DNA of 64,000 bases from Leadbettera azotonutricia ZAS-9. Lineage in GTDB: Bacteria > Spirochaetota > Spirochaetia > Treponematales > Breznakiellaceae. Made by a program: the position numbers and the translations under genes. The stretch covers positions 1,411,121 through 1,475,120 of the forward strand of contig NC_015577.1 of NCBI RefSeq assembly GCF_000214355.1, written 5' to 3'. Positions 1 through 9,402 of this stretch are shown one piece after another. Positions within the stretch are counted from its first letter, which is position 1; each line of letters starts with the position of its first letter. The notes beneath the pieces are model-generated. The model did no database searches and was not told the origin of the DNA. It was given only the letters and a program-made list of their open reading frames with translations.

Positions 1-371
1 AATGGGGAACTGCGGCGGTGCTGCTGCATATCGTTTACGCCGATGGGGTCCGGGCTGAAGGACAGGAGAAGCAACGGCGGCTTTGTATTACCGACCGGGA
101 CATTGCGGCGGCGGCAGAGCGGGTTTACTTAAAAGCGGTAGTCCGGCGGCTGAGGATACGGAGCATTACGCTGACCCTGGGGGATCTGCGGCCCTTGGGG
201 TGGTCCCCTGATTTATTTGAGATAGCGGAAGATACGAAACAGCGGAAACTACAGGAAGCGGCGGACAAGGTACGGAATAAATACGGGCCTGGTATGCTGA
301 CCACGGCGGCGGTGTATGCGGCTTCACGCAAGGAGCCTGTACTGTCATTGCCGAGTGTTTCAAATGCGTGA
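1..371 (+). CDS. Y-family DNA polymerase (DinB/ImuB/UmuC type), C-terminal part
   Basis: The reading frame is open from the window edge, so only the C-terminal ~120 residues are present. The visible part matches the little-finger (DNA-binding) domain of Y-family translesion polymerases: an acidic/arginine-rich stretch (ITDRDIAAAAERVYLKAV) and a beta-strand followed by LGDLRP, then a helical tail. The catalytic palm lies outside the window, so an active polymerase and a non-catalytic ImuB-like subunit cannot be told apart. The stop overlaps the ATG of the downstream DnaE-type gene by 8 bp, so the two are translationally coupled. The GGG- and CGG-rich codon use matches the phage genes to the right rather than the chromosomal genes beyond 18 kb. 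Confidence 0.75.
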   Translation, partial: WGTAAVLLHIVYADGVRAEGQEKQRRLCITDRDIAAAAERVYLKAVVRRLRIRSITLTLGDLRPLGWSPDLFEIAEDTKQRKLQEAADKVRNKYGPGMLTTAAVYAASRKEPVLSLPSVSNA

Positions 372-3312
372 ACGCCTGGGGCTTTGTTCGGCTTACTCGC
401 TACTCTATGGGGTGCGGCGGCCGGAGGATATGATACAAGCCGCCAAAATCTGCGGAACCGATACCCTTAGTTTTACTGACCGGGATAATCTGTACGGTTT
501 ACCTGTCATTCTGGAAAAATCTAAGGAAATGGGGATACGCCCTATTATCGGTGCTTGCCTGACGGTTCCGGGAAAGGGGGCGGTCTACTGCTTTGTTAAA
601 GACCGGCAAGGGTACTCCCGGCTCTGTGAAATTTTAACTATGAGAAATCGGGATAAGGAAAATTACAAGCCTGTATCATTACTGCGGCAGGATGCTGCCG
701 GGCTTATTTTGGCTTCTTCGGATGAGGTTATTTTGGAAGCGTTGGCGGGCCGCTCTCAATCTTTGTATGCGGCAATTAGCCCCGATTCCCTTGGGGCCAT
801 AGGCCCCAGCCGTAGGCTTGGCGTTCCGCTGGCCTTTCTGGATACTGCCCTGTTTTTGGAAAAAGAAGATTATCCGATTCACCGGGTGCTGCGGGCTATT
901 GATTTGGGTAAAACGGTCGGCAATTTGAGCGAAGGGGATACGGTAAAAAAGGATAGTCATTTGCTCCTTTCTGATTCGGTATTGGCGGGGCGGCTCTCAT
1001 CGTGGCCGGAAGCGGTGAAGGGAACGAAGGAAATTAGCGCGGCTTGCGTTTACCATGAACTATTTGAGGACTGGATTTTTCCGGGGTACACAACGGAAAC
1101 AACACCGGGGGATGAATTATACAAGCGGGTACTGGAAGGGGCGGCGGCCCGGTATGGGGAATTGGGGGATGCTGAATTAGGGCGTATTGATTACGAATTG
1201 GGGATCATCAACAGCAAGGGGTTTGCGCCGTATTTCCTCGTGATGGATGATATTGTCCGTATGGCTTCCCGAACCTGTGGGCGGGGGTCGGGAGCGGCTT
1301 CTATTGTGTCGTATTCATTAGGGATTACCAATGTTGACCCTTTGCGACACCATTTATATTTTGAGCGGTTCTTAAACCCTGCGAGACCTGACCCCCCGGA
1401 TATTGATGTTGATTTTGCATGGGATGAACGGGATGATCTGATTAAACGGGTGATAGAGCGGTTTGGAAAAGATCGCTGCGCCCGTGTTGCCAATCATAAT
1501 ATGTTCAGGCCCCGGTCGGCTTTTCGAGAAGCGGCAAAGGCGTATGGCTTTGGGGACGCTGAAATTTCGCAGATAGAAAAGCAATTGTTTCACTTTGGAG
1601 ATAAGTCGGGTGTGAGTGATCCGCTCTGGTTGGAAATTCTTGATATTGCGAAAAAAATTGAAGGGCTGCCCCGTGGCTTATCCATGCACTGCGGGGGGCT
1701 GGTGATTACCCCGGAACGGATAGACAGGTATGTACCGATAGAAAATTCTTTGGACGGATACCCGCTGTTAAGCTGGGAAAAAGACGGAACAGAAGCGTCC
1801 GGGTTTGTAAAAATTGATCTGCTGGGGAACCGTTCTCTCGCGGTGATCCGGGATGCTCTTTCCAACCTTGAGGAACAGGGGATTTCCATTGACCGGGATA
1901 CCTGGCGGCCTGTTGAGGATGGCCCTACGGTAGCGGCCCTGGCCCGTGGGGATAGCATGGGGGTGTTTTACATTGAGTCTCCGGCTATGCGGCAATTACA
2001 GAAAAAAACCGGGGCGGGGGATTTTGAGCATATTGTTATTCATTCCAGTATTATACGCCCTGCGGCAAATACGTTTATCAATGAGTATGTGCGCAGATTA
2101 AAGGGCGGGGCATGGGAACCGCTTCATCCACGGCTGGCGTACATTCTGGATGAGACCTACGGGATTTTATGTTACCAAGAGGATGTGAGTAAGACGGCGG
2201 TGGCGCTGGCAGGGTTTGACGAAGTTGAAGCGGATAAACTGCGGAAGGTGATTGCAAAAAAGGCAGAGATAAAACTTGCGGCGTATGAAAAACAGTTTTT
2301 TGAGGGGTGCAGGAAAAACGGTGTTACTGAGGATGTAATACAAAAAATATGGGACATGATGTTGAGTTTTGACGGGTATAGTTTTTGTAAGCCCCACTCG
2401 GCTTCGTATGCAATGGTTTCTTTCCAATCGGCTTATTTGCGGGTTCATTTTCCGGCTGAATTTATGGCGGCGGTGTTGTCCAATCAAGGCGGGTATTATA
2501 GGCCCCATGCGTATGTTGCGGAATGCCGCCGTATGCGTTTGCGGGTTCAGGGGCCGGACGTGAATACAAGCCGGTGGCGGTATTACGGAGAACAGGATAC
2601 GGTAGTTGTGGGTTTTATGGCGGTTAAGGGGCTGTCCGCTTCCGGTGGGGAATCGATTATTGCGGAGCGGGAACGGGGTGGCTCTTATAAAAGCCTGGGG
2701 GATTTTGCACGGCGGGTTAAGTTGGGCCGGGATGATATTATTGCCCTTTGCCCTGCGGGGATTTTTGACAATATCGCAGAAGGGCGGGAACGGACATTAC
2801 AAGCGCGAGAACTATTGAAGGCCCATACCGGGGCGGCCCGGAGGGGACAGGATGAATTGTTTGCCGCAGAGGTGGCCCCGGTGTATCGGTTTGGCGGGGG
2901 GGCAGCACTGGCCCCGGCTCCGGTGAAAAAGAAAACGGTCAATGAGGAGTTATGGGAGGAATACCGGGCATTGGGATTCCTGCGGAACCTTCATCCGCTG
3001 GCTTTGTGGAAGGATAAGGTTTTAGCGGTCAAGCGGGTTAAGGCGGTGCATATTGGGGAATACCTGGGGCGGTATGTCTGTTTGGTGGGGTGGCCCATTA
3101 CCCAAAAAGAGGTCTGGACAAAGGACGGTCTTACCATGTCATTTTTAACCTTTGAAGATGAAACGGCTTTGTATGAAACGGTTATTTTCCCTAAGGTCTA
3201 TGATAGGTATGGCAGGTTGTTGTTTGATCAAGTCCCGCTGTTGGTGTATGGGCGGGTGTGTGAGGATAACGGGGCGGTGTCGCTGGAGGTGGAGAAGGTG
3301 GAGGGGATGTGA
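364..3312 (+). CDS. DnaE-type DNA polymerase III alpha subunit (DnaE2/ImuC-like)
   Basis: 982 residues. The order is an N-terminal PHP-like domain (1-270), polymerase core with GRGSGAAS (~307) and PDIDVDF (~345-351, two catalytic aspartates), a third aspartate in VKIDLLG (~484), helix-hairpin-helix (~750-800) and a C-terminal OB-fold (~880-960). The PHP domain begins LGLCSAYSLLYG where active PHP domains have LHxHS, so the first metal-binding histidines are missing. ATG 364 overlaps the upstream Y-family stop; an earlier in-frame codon at 316 would add residues unlike the family. DnaE2-class enzymes work with Y-family partners in error-prone lesion bypass. Codon use is phage-like, suggesting the pair belongs to the mobile element. 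Confidence 0.85.
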   Translation: MRERLGLCSAYSLLYGVRRPEDMIQAAKICGTDTLSFTDRDNLYGLPVILEKSKEMGIRPIIGACLTVPGKGAVYCFVKDRQGYSRLCEILTMRNRDKENYKPVSLLRQDAAGLILASSDEVILEALAGRSQSLYAAISPDSLGAIGPSRRLGVPLAFLDTALFLEKEDYPIHRVLRAIDLGKTVGNLSEGDTVKKDSHLLLSDSVLAGRLSSWPEAVKGTKEISAACVYHELFEDWIFPGYTTETTPGDELYKRVLEGAAARYGELGDAELGRIDYELGIINSKGFAPYFLVMDDIVRMASRTCGRGSGAASIVSYSLGITNVDPLRHHLYFERFLNPARPDPPDIDVDFAWDERDDLIKRVIERFGKDRCARVANHNMFRPRSAFREAAKAYGFGDAEISQIEKQLFHFGDKSGVSDPLWLEILDIAKKIEGLPRGLSMHCGGLVITPERIDRYVPIENSLDGYPLLSWEKDGTEASGFVKIDLLGNRSLAVIRDALSNLEEQGISIDRDTWRPVEDGPTVAALARGDSMGVFYIESPAMRQLQKKTGAGDFEHIVIHSSIIRPAANTFINEYVRRLKGGAWEPLHPRLAYILDETYGILCYQEDVSKTAVALAGFDEVEADKLRKVIAKKAEIKLAAYEKQFFEGCRKNGVTEDVIQKIWDMMLSFDGYSFCKPHSASYAMVSFQSAYLRVHFPAEFMAAVLSNQGGYYRPHAYVAECRRMRLRVQGPDVNTSRWRYYGEQDTVVVGFMAVKGLSASGGESIIAERERGGSYKSLGDFARRVKLGRDDIIALCPAGIFDNIAEGRERTLQARELLKAHTGAARRGQDELFAAEVAPVYRFGGGAALAPAPVKKKTVNEELWEEYRALGFLRNLHPLALWKDKVLAVKRVKAVHIGEYLGRYVCLVGWPITQKEVWTKDGLTMSFLTFEDETALYETVIFPKVYDRYGRLLFDQVPLLVYGRVCEDNGAVSLEVEKVEGM

Positions 3313-3349
3313 GATGTGCTCCTTAAAGAAGAAATTACTCCGATACTGG

Positions 3350-3375
3350 TAGTGTCCCTTACAAGAGGGACACTA
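3350..3375. terminator. Hairpin between the polymerase gene and the DUF262 gene
   Basis: A perfect 10-bp inverted repeat (TAGTGTCCCT at 3350-3359, AGGGACACTA at 3366-3375) with a 6-nt loop lies between two convergent genes. No long T-run follows on either strand, so it may be a weak bidirectional terminator or the remnant end of an inserted segment. Confidence 0.4.
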
Positions 3376-3418
3376 GGCATTTTCGGTACCTGACACCTAT
3401 GCGTTGCCAGAAAAACAA

Positions 3419-5545
3419 TCAGGTTCTTACAAATTTTCCAATTGAGAACGTATTCCACCATTCATTGTAAATATTAACCATTCGTGTAGAGATTGCTCTA
3501 TATAAATTTTGATCATCCTTTTCATTTTTTATTCTATTAGTGATTTCCTTCCAATATTCCCAATCATTATCTAAGACGAATGATATTTGTCGCAAATATT
3601 CTCCCTTCAGCCCATCATCTTGATCATCTAATCGTGCGGCTGGTGACAAAATGTTATTTTCGCTTCGATTTTGGGTTAAAGATAGTGCTCTAAAATTACC
3701 AATTGATGTATTCCATTCTCGTATGCTATCTAAAATTCCTTGTTTATAGTATATCCAACTATCAGGATAGATATGATCCTGATCCCATGGCGAATCAGTA
3801 TCTTCAAGATCGTCTAATTGGTTGAAATCTGAAAATTCTTTATTTATATAATCCCTTTGAGCAAACAATACTAATTTTTTAAGATAGAATATTTTATTAA
3901 TAAACATAGAAAAATAGTTTGAGATTTGTTCATCTGTAAATTTTTTTGAAATATTTTTATAATATTCGACAATTGCCATACCTACTTTAATAGTCCTTGG
4001 TAACTCCCAAATATCATTTTCTTTAGCATAATCAATATCTGTAAAATGTTTCATAACAGTAGTGTTTGCATAATAATCATACAGCATTTCTGGTGCTATG
4101 ACTGGCAATAATGTTTTTCCAAAATACTCATTTAACGGTTTAGTCCAGAAATCAGCAGTAGAATTATGTTCCCAAAAACCTTGAACTGTTTCTTCTTCTC
4201 CTGAGAGCGAAAAATATGAGCAAACCATTAATTTTGCAACACATGGTTTTTTATTTTCATTAGCTATTATAAAATTATTCTTGTATATCCAATAAATCAA
4301 AAATAAAAATAAAGTCTGTGAAGATTTTATAAAATCTTTTACAAGTATAGGAGGAACATTTACACTATCAGTCAACAGAAGTGTGTCAATTGCAACATCA
4401 AATGCCTGTTTAATGGGGCTGGAAATATCGTTGCCAATTAAATCCGTTAGTTTATTTCGAAACCCTTTTCTCTTTAAACGTTCTTGAAATGTTTTTACAT
4501 TCAGTTTTGTATGATATTTTCGATCTGGCTCAAGTTCACTCATAGCAATTCGTGATGCAATATTAATAATTTGAGTGGGAGGAATAAATGATCGACCTAT
4601 TTTCTCAACTAAATCTTTTGTTTGCGGAAACAATGCCTTATATATTGAATAGATTAAGTCATCGCCGCTTAATGATGTACCAGACGAGTTAATTCTTACG
4701 AAAAGCGTTGGATCAGCGCTGTCATCTTCGATATTATCCTCAGTTAATAAAACCTCATCGCCAACTAAGTCGTAATTAATTTTAGTATCTTTAATTTCTA
4801 TTAACTTTTTGCATATGTTTTCAAGTGTCTCATACAAGTTTTTTTCAAGTTTTTCAATAAATTTTTCTTTTGATGAAAAATAATTATATTTTGTTACTAA
4901 ATATTCTGGCAGGAAAGTTCTGCAGTCTTCAATTACAGCATCTGCTATATCACCTGAATTTGACATTTGTTTATAAAATATTTTATCTAAAAAAAATGAA
5001 AGTGGGATTGGATAATATGAATCATACGGAAAGACAGTTTTATTGCTAAAAGTTGTATACCCTTTGCCATTATTATCAGGAAATTGCTCAAATATTTTTA
5101 ATGCACTTCGTTTATCAGCAACACTCAAAATGCCGCGATTTTGGTTAGAATTTTGACGATACCCCCATGGTTGTGAACGTGTGGTAACACGAAAAAGATA
5201 TTTGCGATCTCCTAGATCTGTTGTATCAGGTTTAATATCCAACCAGATAACCGGAAGTGAACCTTTTATAGACCAAGCAGTCATGTTTTCTATAAATGGA
5301 TTATAAAATCCTAATGCAATTGCTGTTGCACGTTGTTGTCCATCCATTAAATAATTTTTATTTTCACCAGCCTTTGAGAACAAAAAAGAGCCAATAGGAA
5401 ATTTGCGTAACAATGAGTCCCATAAATTCTCTATTTGTGCATACTTCCACACGAAACCCCGTTGCATTGAGGGTAACATAACATTTGAATCATCGTTATT
5501 TAATTGCCAATTTGCAATTGTAGTTAATGATAATCTTTCTTCCAT
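3419..5545 (-). CDS. DUF262/DUF1524 protein (GmrSD-like, probable anti-phage nuclease)
   Basis: 708 residues. The N-terminal DUF262 (ParB-like) domain carries DGQQRATAI at ~68, the nucleotide-binding signature. The C-terminal DUF1524 domain carries the HNH-like DQDHIYPDSW at ~587, followed by the family pattern of a conserved Asn/Arg region (SIGNFRALSLTQNRSENN). This two-domain layout is that of the fused type IV restriction enzyme GmrSD and related defence proteins, which cleave modified DNA in an NTP-dependent way. The gene is far more AT-rich than both flanks and points against them, so it looks like inserted defence cargo. An AAAGGAG ribosome-binding site lies just upstream of the ATG. 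Target specificity cannot be read from sequence. Confidence 0.8.
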   Translation of the reverse strand: MEERLSLTTIANWQLNNDDSNVMLPSMQRGFVWKYAQIENLWDSLLRKFPIGSFLFSKAGENKNYLMDGQQRATAIALGFYNPFIENMTAWSIKGSLPVIWLDIKPDTTDLGDRKYLFRVTTRSQPWGYRQNSNQNRGILSVADKRSALKIFEQFPDNNGKGYTTFSNKTVFPYDSYYPIPLSFFLDKIFYKQMSNSGDIADAVIEDCRTFLPEYLVTKYNYFSSKEKFIEKLEKNLYETLENICKKLIEIKDTKINYDLVGDEVLLTEDNIEDDSADPTLFVRINSSGTSLSGDDLIYSIYKALFPQTKDLVEKIGRSFIPPTQIINIASRIAMSELEPDRKYHTKLNVKTFQERLKRKGFRNKLTDLIGNDISSPIKQAFDVAIDTLLLTDSVNVPPILVKDFIKSSQTLFLFLIYWIYKNNFIIANENKKPCVAKLMVCSYFSLSGEEETVQGFWEHNSTADFWTKPLNEYFGKTLLPVIAPEMLYDYYANTTVMKHFTDIDYAKENDIWELPRTIKVGMAIVEYYKNISKKFTDEQISNYFSMFINKIFYLKKLVLFAQRDYINKEFSDFNQLDDLEDTDSPWDQDHIYPDSWIYYKQGILDSIREWNTSIGNFRALSLTQNRSENNILSPAARLDDQDDGLKGEYLRQISFVLDNDWEYWKEITNRIKNEKDDQNLYRAISTRMVNIYNEWWNTFSIGKFVRT

Positions 5546-5973
5546 TTCAACTCCTTTTATCTTACAACCACATTTGGCTATAGCATAAACTCGTGTTTTT
5601 ATTTTGCTAGATATTAGGCCTTTTGTAAATCCGTTCGGTGTTTTTCAAATTTCACTTAACGTATTTTATACAAAATTCGTTTAAGTCTACATCCCTGTTT
5701 GTTATATAAGCGAATGCGTATATCGTCCTTTCTGTAACGCAAATAGCCTGGTATCTTTTTGAGCCTAACTCCTCATCAAAAGCCATAATTTGGGCTTAGG
5801 GCGTTAAAGCTCTTGCCCTAAATTGTACCAGCTATAGAGGGCTTGAAACAAGGGGGGAATCCTGCCTACTGAAGCCATAGCCCATGGCCGCCACACGCAA
5901 TCTGCTTAAAATTCCTCTAAAATATTACCTTTGTGAAATATCCAGTTGTTGAAAGCCGTTTTATCCTGATTTC
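5546..5973. other. Non-coding stretch upstream of the DUF262 gene
   Basis: 428 bp with no convincing gene on either strand. AT-rich on the left, where the minus-strand leader of the DUF262 gene lies (RBS at about 5549-5556). It contains a small inverted repeat, TTAGGGC (5796-5802) and GCCCTAA (5815-5821). The phage gene run starts at its right edge. No clear sigma-70 promoter could be assigned. Confidence 0.5.
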
Positions 5974-6591
5974 ATGGAAAACCAAACAATGGGAACCGCA
6001 GGTTCCTTTCATTCACTGATCTCCCTTGCGGACTTTAAGGAGATCCTCGGCATTGATGACCGGGACGATGCCCTTTCCCGGTACTGTCTTGTAACCGCCA
6101 CCTACAGCATAGAGCAATATTGCAGGCGGCGGCTTCTGATAAGCAAACTGACGGAAATACACGAATATTCGGACGACCCGTTTGTACCGCTGAAGCAGTA
6201 CCCGGTAAGGAAAATTTTAGAGGTCCAAAAACACAGGTCCTGGAAACCCGCTGTGGACATTGATCCTGAACTGTTCCACTGCATACCGCAGTGCGGGGTT
6301 GGGGAGGATATGCCGTTTTGTCTGGAAATTCGGCCGGGAGTGGTTTCGTCACCGTTTTCGGTACGGGTGCGGTATGTGGCGGGGTATAAGCCCACGGATG
6401 CCCCGGCGGACCTGGCTTCGGCTTGCCTTGAACTGGCGGTATGGAACATGGCGCGGTTCCGGGGGAAGAAGATTGGGGTTGTAGGGGGCAGCGTTACGGT
6501 GGGCCAAAGAGCGAACGGGGAGTTTTTGGAAGCGAAGATGCCGGAGCGGGCCAAGGAACTTTTGGAGCCGTACCAGCGGAGGTTGATATGA
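5974..6591 (+). CDS. Phage head-tail connector / gp6-like protein
   Basis: 205 residues. The N-terminal half, with ISLADFKEILGIDD, a helical stretch around an IEQYCRRRL segment and then beta-rich sequence (VRVRYVAGYKP) and ALELAVWN-type helix, resembles the gp6-like head-tail connectors of HK97-type siphophages, which join the portal to the tail. It is the first gene of the co-directional morphogenesis run, and its stop overlaps the next start (ATGA). No clear Shine-Dalgarno precedes ATG 5974; ATG 5989 is an alternative. Function is inferred from weak similarity plus its place immediately before tail genes. Confidence 0.5.
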   Translation: MENQTMGTAGSFHSLISLADFKEILGIDDRDDALSRYCLVTATYSIEQYCRRRLLISKLTEIHEYSDDPFVPLKQYPVRKILEVQKHRSWKPAVDIDPELFHCIPQCGVGEDMPFCLEIRPGVVSSPFSVRVRYVAGYKPTDAPADLASACLELAVWNMARFRGKKIGVVGGSVTVGQRANGEFLEAKMPERAKELLEPYQRRLI

Positions 6592-7016
6592 CGGAGCAAA
6601 AGATACTTGCCGCCTTTGAAAACCTTTTGACCGGGCGGGTTAATGAAATTTTGCAGGGGTGTGAATTTAAGATTGCGCCCGTTGAGTTCGATGCCCCTGC
6701 GGGTGTGGGGGCGGTTGCGCCTGTTCTGCGGCTTACCGAATGTGAGCGGTCGGAGAAAGAACGGATAGTTCGTTTAGACGCTTTTGCTTTGACCGTGAGC
6801 CTGAATGTGCCGGAAACGGCTGACAGTGAGCGGGATGTTTACGCTTATGGGGCGGCGGTTGGGAAGGCGGTAGCGGAAGATTCCACCCTGGGGGGTGTGG
6901 CGGACAGGGCGGTTATTACCGGGAAAAAGTATGTGCCGCCGAAAAAAGCGTATTGCGGGGATGGGTGGGAATTGGTTATTAGCCTACGAGTAATTGTGGA
7001 GGGGATGACGGTATGA
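6588..7016 (+). CDS. Putative phage tail-completion / minor tail protein
   Basis: 142 residues. The start is ATG 6588, overlapping the upstream stop as ATGA. The first half is helical (KILAAFENLLTGRVNEIL), followed by beta-rich segments and a polar C-terminal strand (WELVISLRVIVEGM). Size, alpha/beta make-up and place between connector and presumed tail-tube genes fit a tail-terminator or tail-completion protein. No diagnostic motif is visible, so the call rests on position. The stop overlaps the next start by ATGA. Confidence 0.35.
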   Translation: MTEQKILAAFENLLTGRVNEILQGCEFKIAPVEFDAPAGVGAVAPVLRLTECERSEKERIVRLDAFALTVSLNVPETADSERDVYAYGAAVGKAVAEDSTLGGVADRAVITGKKYVPPKKAYCGDGWELVISLRVIVEGMTV

Positions 7017-7876
7017 GCGTACAAGGCCGTGATTGTTGTATCACCTTGAAAACAGAGTACCGGGAAATGGGGGTGCCTTACTCGGAGGAAACGATTAGGG
7101 AAGCGGTATCGGTTTTGAAGGAAGAAGCGGCTATTGAGGGGGGCGGAAACTGCGGGGGAATACGGCAGAGCCGGGGGGTTACGGGGTGCGTGGTTACGCC
7201 GCTTACCATCGAGAGCGCCCCTTTGATTTTTGTGCTGGCCCTGGGGCGGTCGGGGCTTCCGGCTTTTGTGAGCGGGACACGGGTTTTATACCGGCATAGG
7301 GTAAACCTTTTGGCTATGGAAAGCGGTCTACGGTTCGATTTGATACAAGACCGGGGGCCGGTGCGGACGCTTTATGAAGGGTGCCGGGTTCGGGATTTTG
7401 AACTGCGGATTATGCAAGGCGAAGCGGTAAAACTGAAATTGGATATAGCCGGAAGTATGCCGCCTGTTTCCTACCCTTACCCAGATCGGGCCGCAGTTTA
7501 TGGCGGAGAGCGATTCAAAGAGGACGGGGTTAAGTACCGGATCAACGGAACGGAATATAAAAACATCTACGGGCTGACTATTGCTACCCGGAAGGATGGC
7601 GGAACGCAAACGGAAGTACGGATACACCGGGCCATGAATACCACAACGGAGATCCCTCCGATTATTGAGACCTTGGAAATTACCGCACAACTACTGCATG
7701 ACCATTACGTCCACCGTTTATATGGGGCTTTCCGGCTGAACCTTTCCCGGCTGGTGCTGATGGCTGACGAAACGGCGATCAATGCCGGGGATACGGTTAT
7801 TGGGCCATTGCGGTATTACTGCGCCGGGGATTTTTCCGTTGACGTGTATAACACGGAAGAAGGGATCATCGAATGA
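7013..7876 (+). CDS. Putative phage major tail (tube) protein
   Basis: 287 residues, mostly predicted beta strand, soluble, with no signal peptide. Position after the connector and tail-completion genes, and a length of about 300 residues, suit a tail-tube protein, which forms the hollow tail. It overlaps both neighbours by ATGA, so the run is translationally coupled. An MNTTTEIPPIIETLEIT segment and the C-terminal CAGDFSVDVYNTEEG resemble strands of structural phage proteins only in general character. The assignment is inference from order; no tail-assembly chaperone or tape-measure gene follows as would be usual. Confidence 0.35.
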   Translation: MSVQGRDCCITLKTEYREMGVPYSEETIREAVSVLKEEAAIEGGGNCGGIRQSRGVTGCVVTPLTIESAPLIFVLALGRSGLPAFVSGTRVLYRHRVNLLAMESGLRFDLIQDRGPVRTLYEGCRVRDFELRIMQGEAVKLKLDIAGSMPPVSYPYPDRAAVYGGERFKEDGVKYRINGTEYKNIYGLTIATRKDGGTQTEVRIHRAMNTTTEIPPIIETLEITAQLLHDHYVHRLYGAFRLNLSRLVLMADETAINAGDTVIGPLRYYCAGDFSVDVYNTEEGIIE

Positions 7877-9393
7877 AATTTTATGACATTGATACTGCTT
7901 TAGTTGAAGCCATAGAAAAGGGGGACAGCCCGGTACGGGTGCGGATTAGCCTTGATTGGTCTGGTACAGGTTTTTATGAAACGGTATTTGAGCATGACAT
8001 TATTGAAGCCGTGTTTTACGGGTTAAAGGAAGTGTCCGGGGGGACTACGGCACGGGGGGAAGTGTTACTGGATAACACCTACGGCGGGTATGCTTGCGGG
8101 GGGAATGGTGGGCGGGGTGCCGGGCGGGAGGTACGGATTAGTTTTTCTCTTGGGGAGGGTTTACCCTGGTTCCAGCGATTTGTTTTGTATGTGGACGATA
8201 ACGGGTTCCAGGACATACGGGGGCCGGGACGGCGGCGTACTTTGCGGCTGGGGCTGCGGGACCGCTCGGCCTTGCTGCGGAGAACGGAAAATAGCCGGGA
8301 CTGGACGCATCCGGCGGTATTCACCTACTCGGTTATTTGCGATAAAACACAAGCGGAAAAATCGCTGGTTCATCTTATCGCTCAACGGGCGGGGATAGAA
8401 AGCGGGGATATAGACTGCGCTACTATCCCTATTACTTTACCTTACGTGAAGCTGACTAAAAATATCTGGACTGAACTTTCTGAATTGGCAAAAACCTACC
8501 GGGCGCATTTGGAGTGTGCGCCGGAAAAGCCGCTGGTCTTTGCCCATTCGCCGTATCAACAAGAAACTGAAAATGTCGATGAATCTTCTTACACCTTTTC
8601 CGGGGAGCATATCTTTTACCTGCGGGAAACGGCACGGGCGGAACAGTACCGGAATACGATACGGCTCAAAATAAATATTCCGGTGGCTTTGGAAAAACAG
8701 GAGATATGGCGCTATGACGATCCCCCGGTTTTGTATAATACGGACCTAACGCCGATGTATCCTTTCCGCTCTACGGTGTTGCGGGATATTCAGAATCAAG
8801 GGTATGAAGCGCAGTACCGGATTAAGGATAGTAAAGGCGCAGAACGTCCGGTAATCTACGCCGACCAGATAGACACGTTAGAGGAAGCAACGGAACGGCT
8901 TGACTATGAGGGCGGCCCTTTTGCGTATTCCGCTTATGACGTTACTACCCACCATGATAAGGCGCTTATCACCTTGAATACGGAATTAGAAGCCGCTGGC
9001 GCGGCATTAAATGGGGACTTGCGGCAGGCTTCTATTTATGGGCGGCCTATTGTACTTGACCTAAACCGCTCTTGTTTTTTGCGGGATACGGAAGCTATCG
9101 CCCAATACGGGACGGCGGCTTTGAATGTATCGGGTTCCTATTTTTCGGAAATGGAGGTAAATGGACACCCACACTATGAAGACTGGACTATGCGGGAATT
9201 GGCGGAACGCTTACAGGAACGGCGTGAGTTTACCGTAAAGACCCACCGGGGATTATTCCATGCCCGGATTGGGGCAACGGTAAACATTGAGACTAAAACG
9301 GAAACATTGAAAGGGGCTATTAACGCCTTTTCTTTGCGGTATAGGCGGGATGCCGCTTTTGTGGCGGCTTTTCGGATCGAAGAAATAGTTTAG
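7873..9393 (+). CDS. Putative phage tail / baseplate hub protein
   Basis: 506 residues. It is beta-rich at the N terminus with a glycine-rich patch (YACGGNGGRGAG, ~75-85), then mixed alpha/beta. A central region (ICDKTQAEKSLVHLIAQRAGI) followed by strands resembles the LysM-like and hub domains of distal tail proteins. The gene occupies the slot where tail-tip proteins lie, immediately upstream of lysis-type genes. It starts with ATG 7873, overlapping the upstream stop (ATGA). No enzymatic motif is recognised. Identity as tail hub or a portal-vertex component is inference. Confidence 0.4.
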   Translation: MKFYDIDTALVEAIEKGDSPVRVRISLDWSGTGFYETVFEHDIIEAVFYGLKEVSGGTTARGEVLLDNTYGGYACGGNGGRGAGREVRISFSLGEGLPWFQRFVLYVDDNGFQDIRGPGRRRTLRLGLRDRSALLRRTENSRDWTHPAVFTYSVICDKTQAEKSLVHLIAQRAGIESGDIDCATIPITLPYVKLTKNIWTELSELAKTYRAHLECAPEKPLVFAHSPYQQETENVDESSYTFSGEHIFYLRETARAEQYRNTIRLKINIPVALEKQEIWRYDDPPVLYNTDLTPMYPFRSTVLRDIQNQGYEAQYRIKDSKGAERPVIYADQIDTLEEATERLDYEGGPFAYSAYDVTTHHDKALITLNTELEAAGAALNGDLRQASIYGRPIVLDLNRSCFLRDTEAIAQYGTAALNVSGSYFSEMEVNGHPHYEDWTMRELAERLQERREFTVKTHRGLFHARIGATVNIETKTETLKGAINAFSLRYRRDAAFVAAFRIEEIV

Positions 9394-9402
9394 GGGGATG
9401 GC

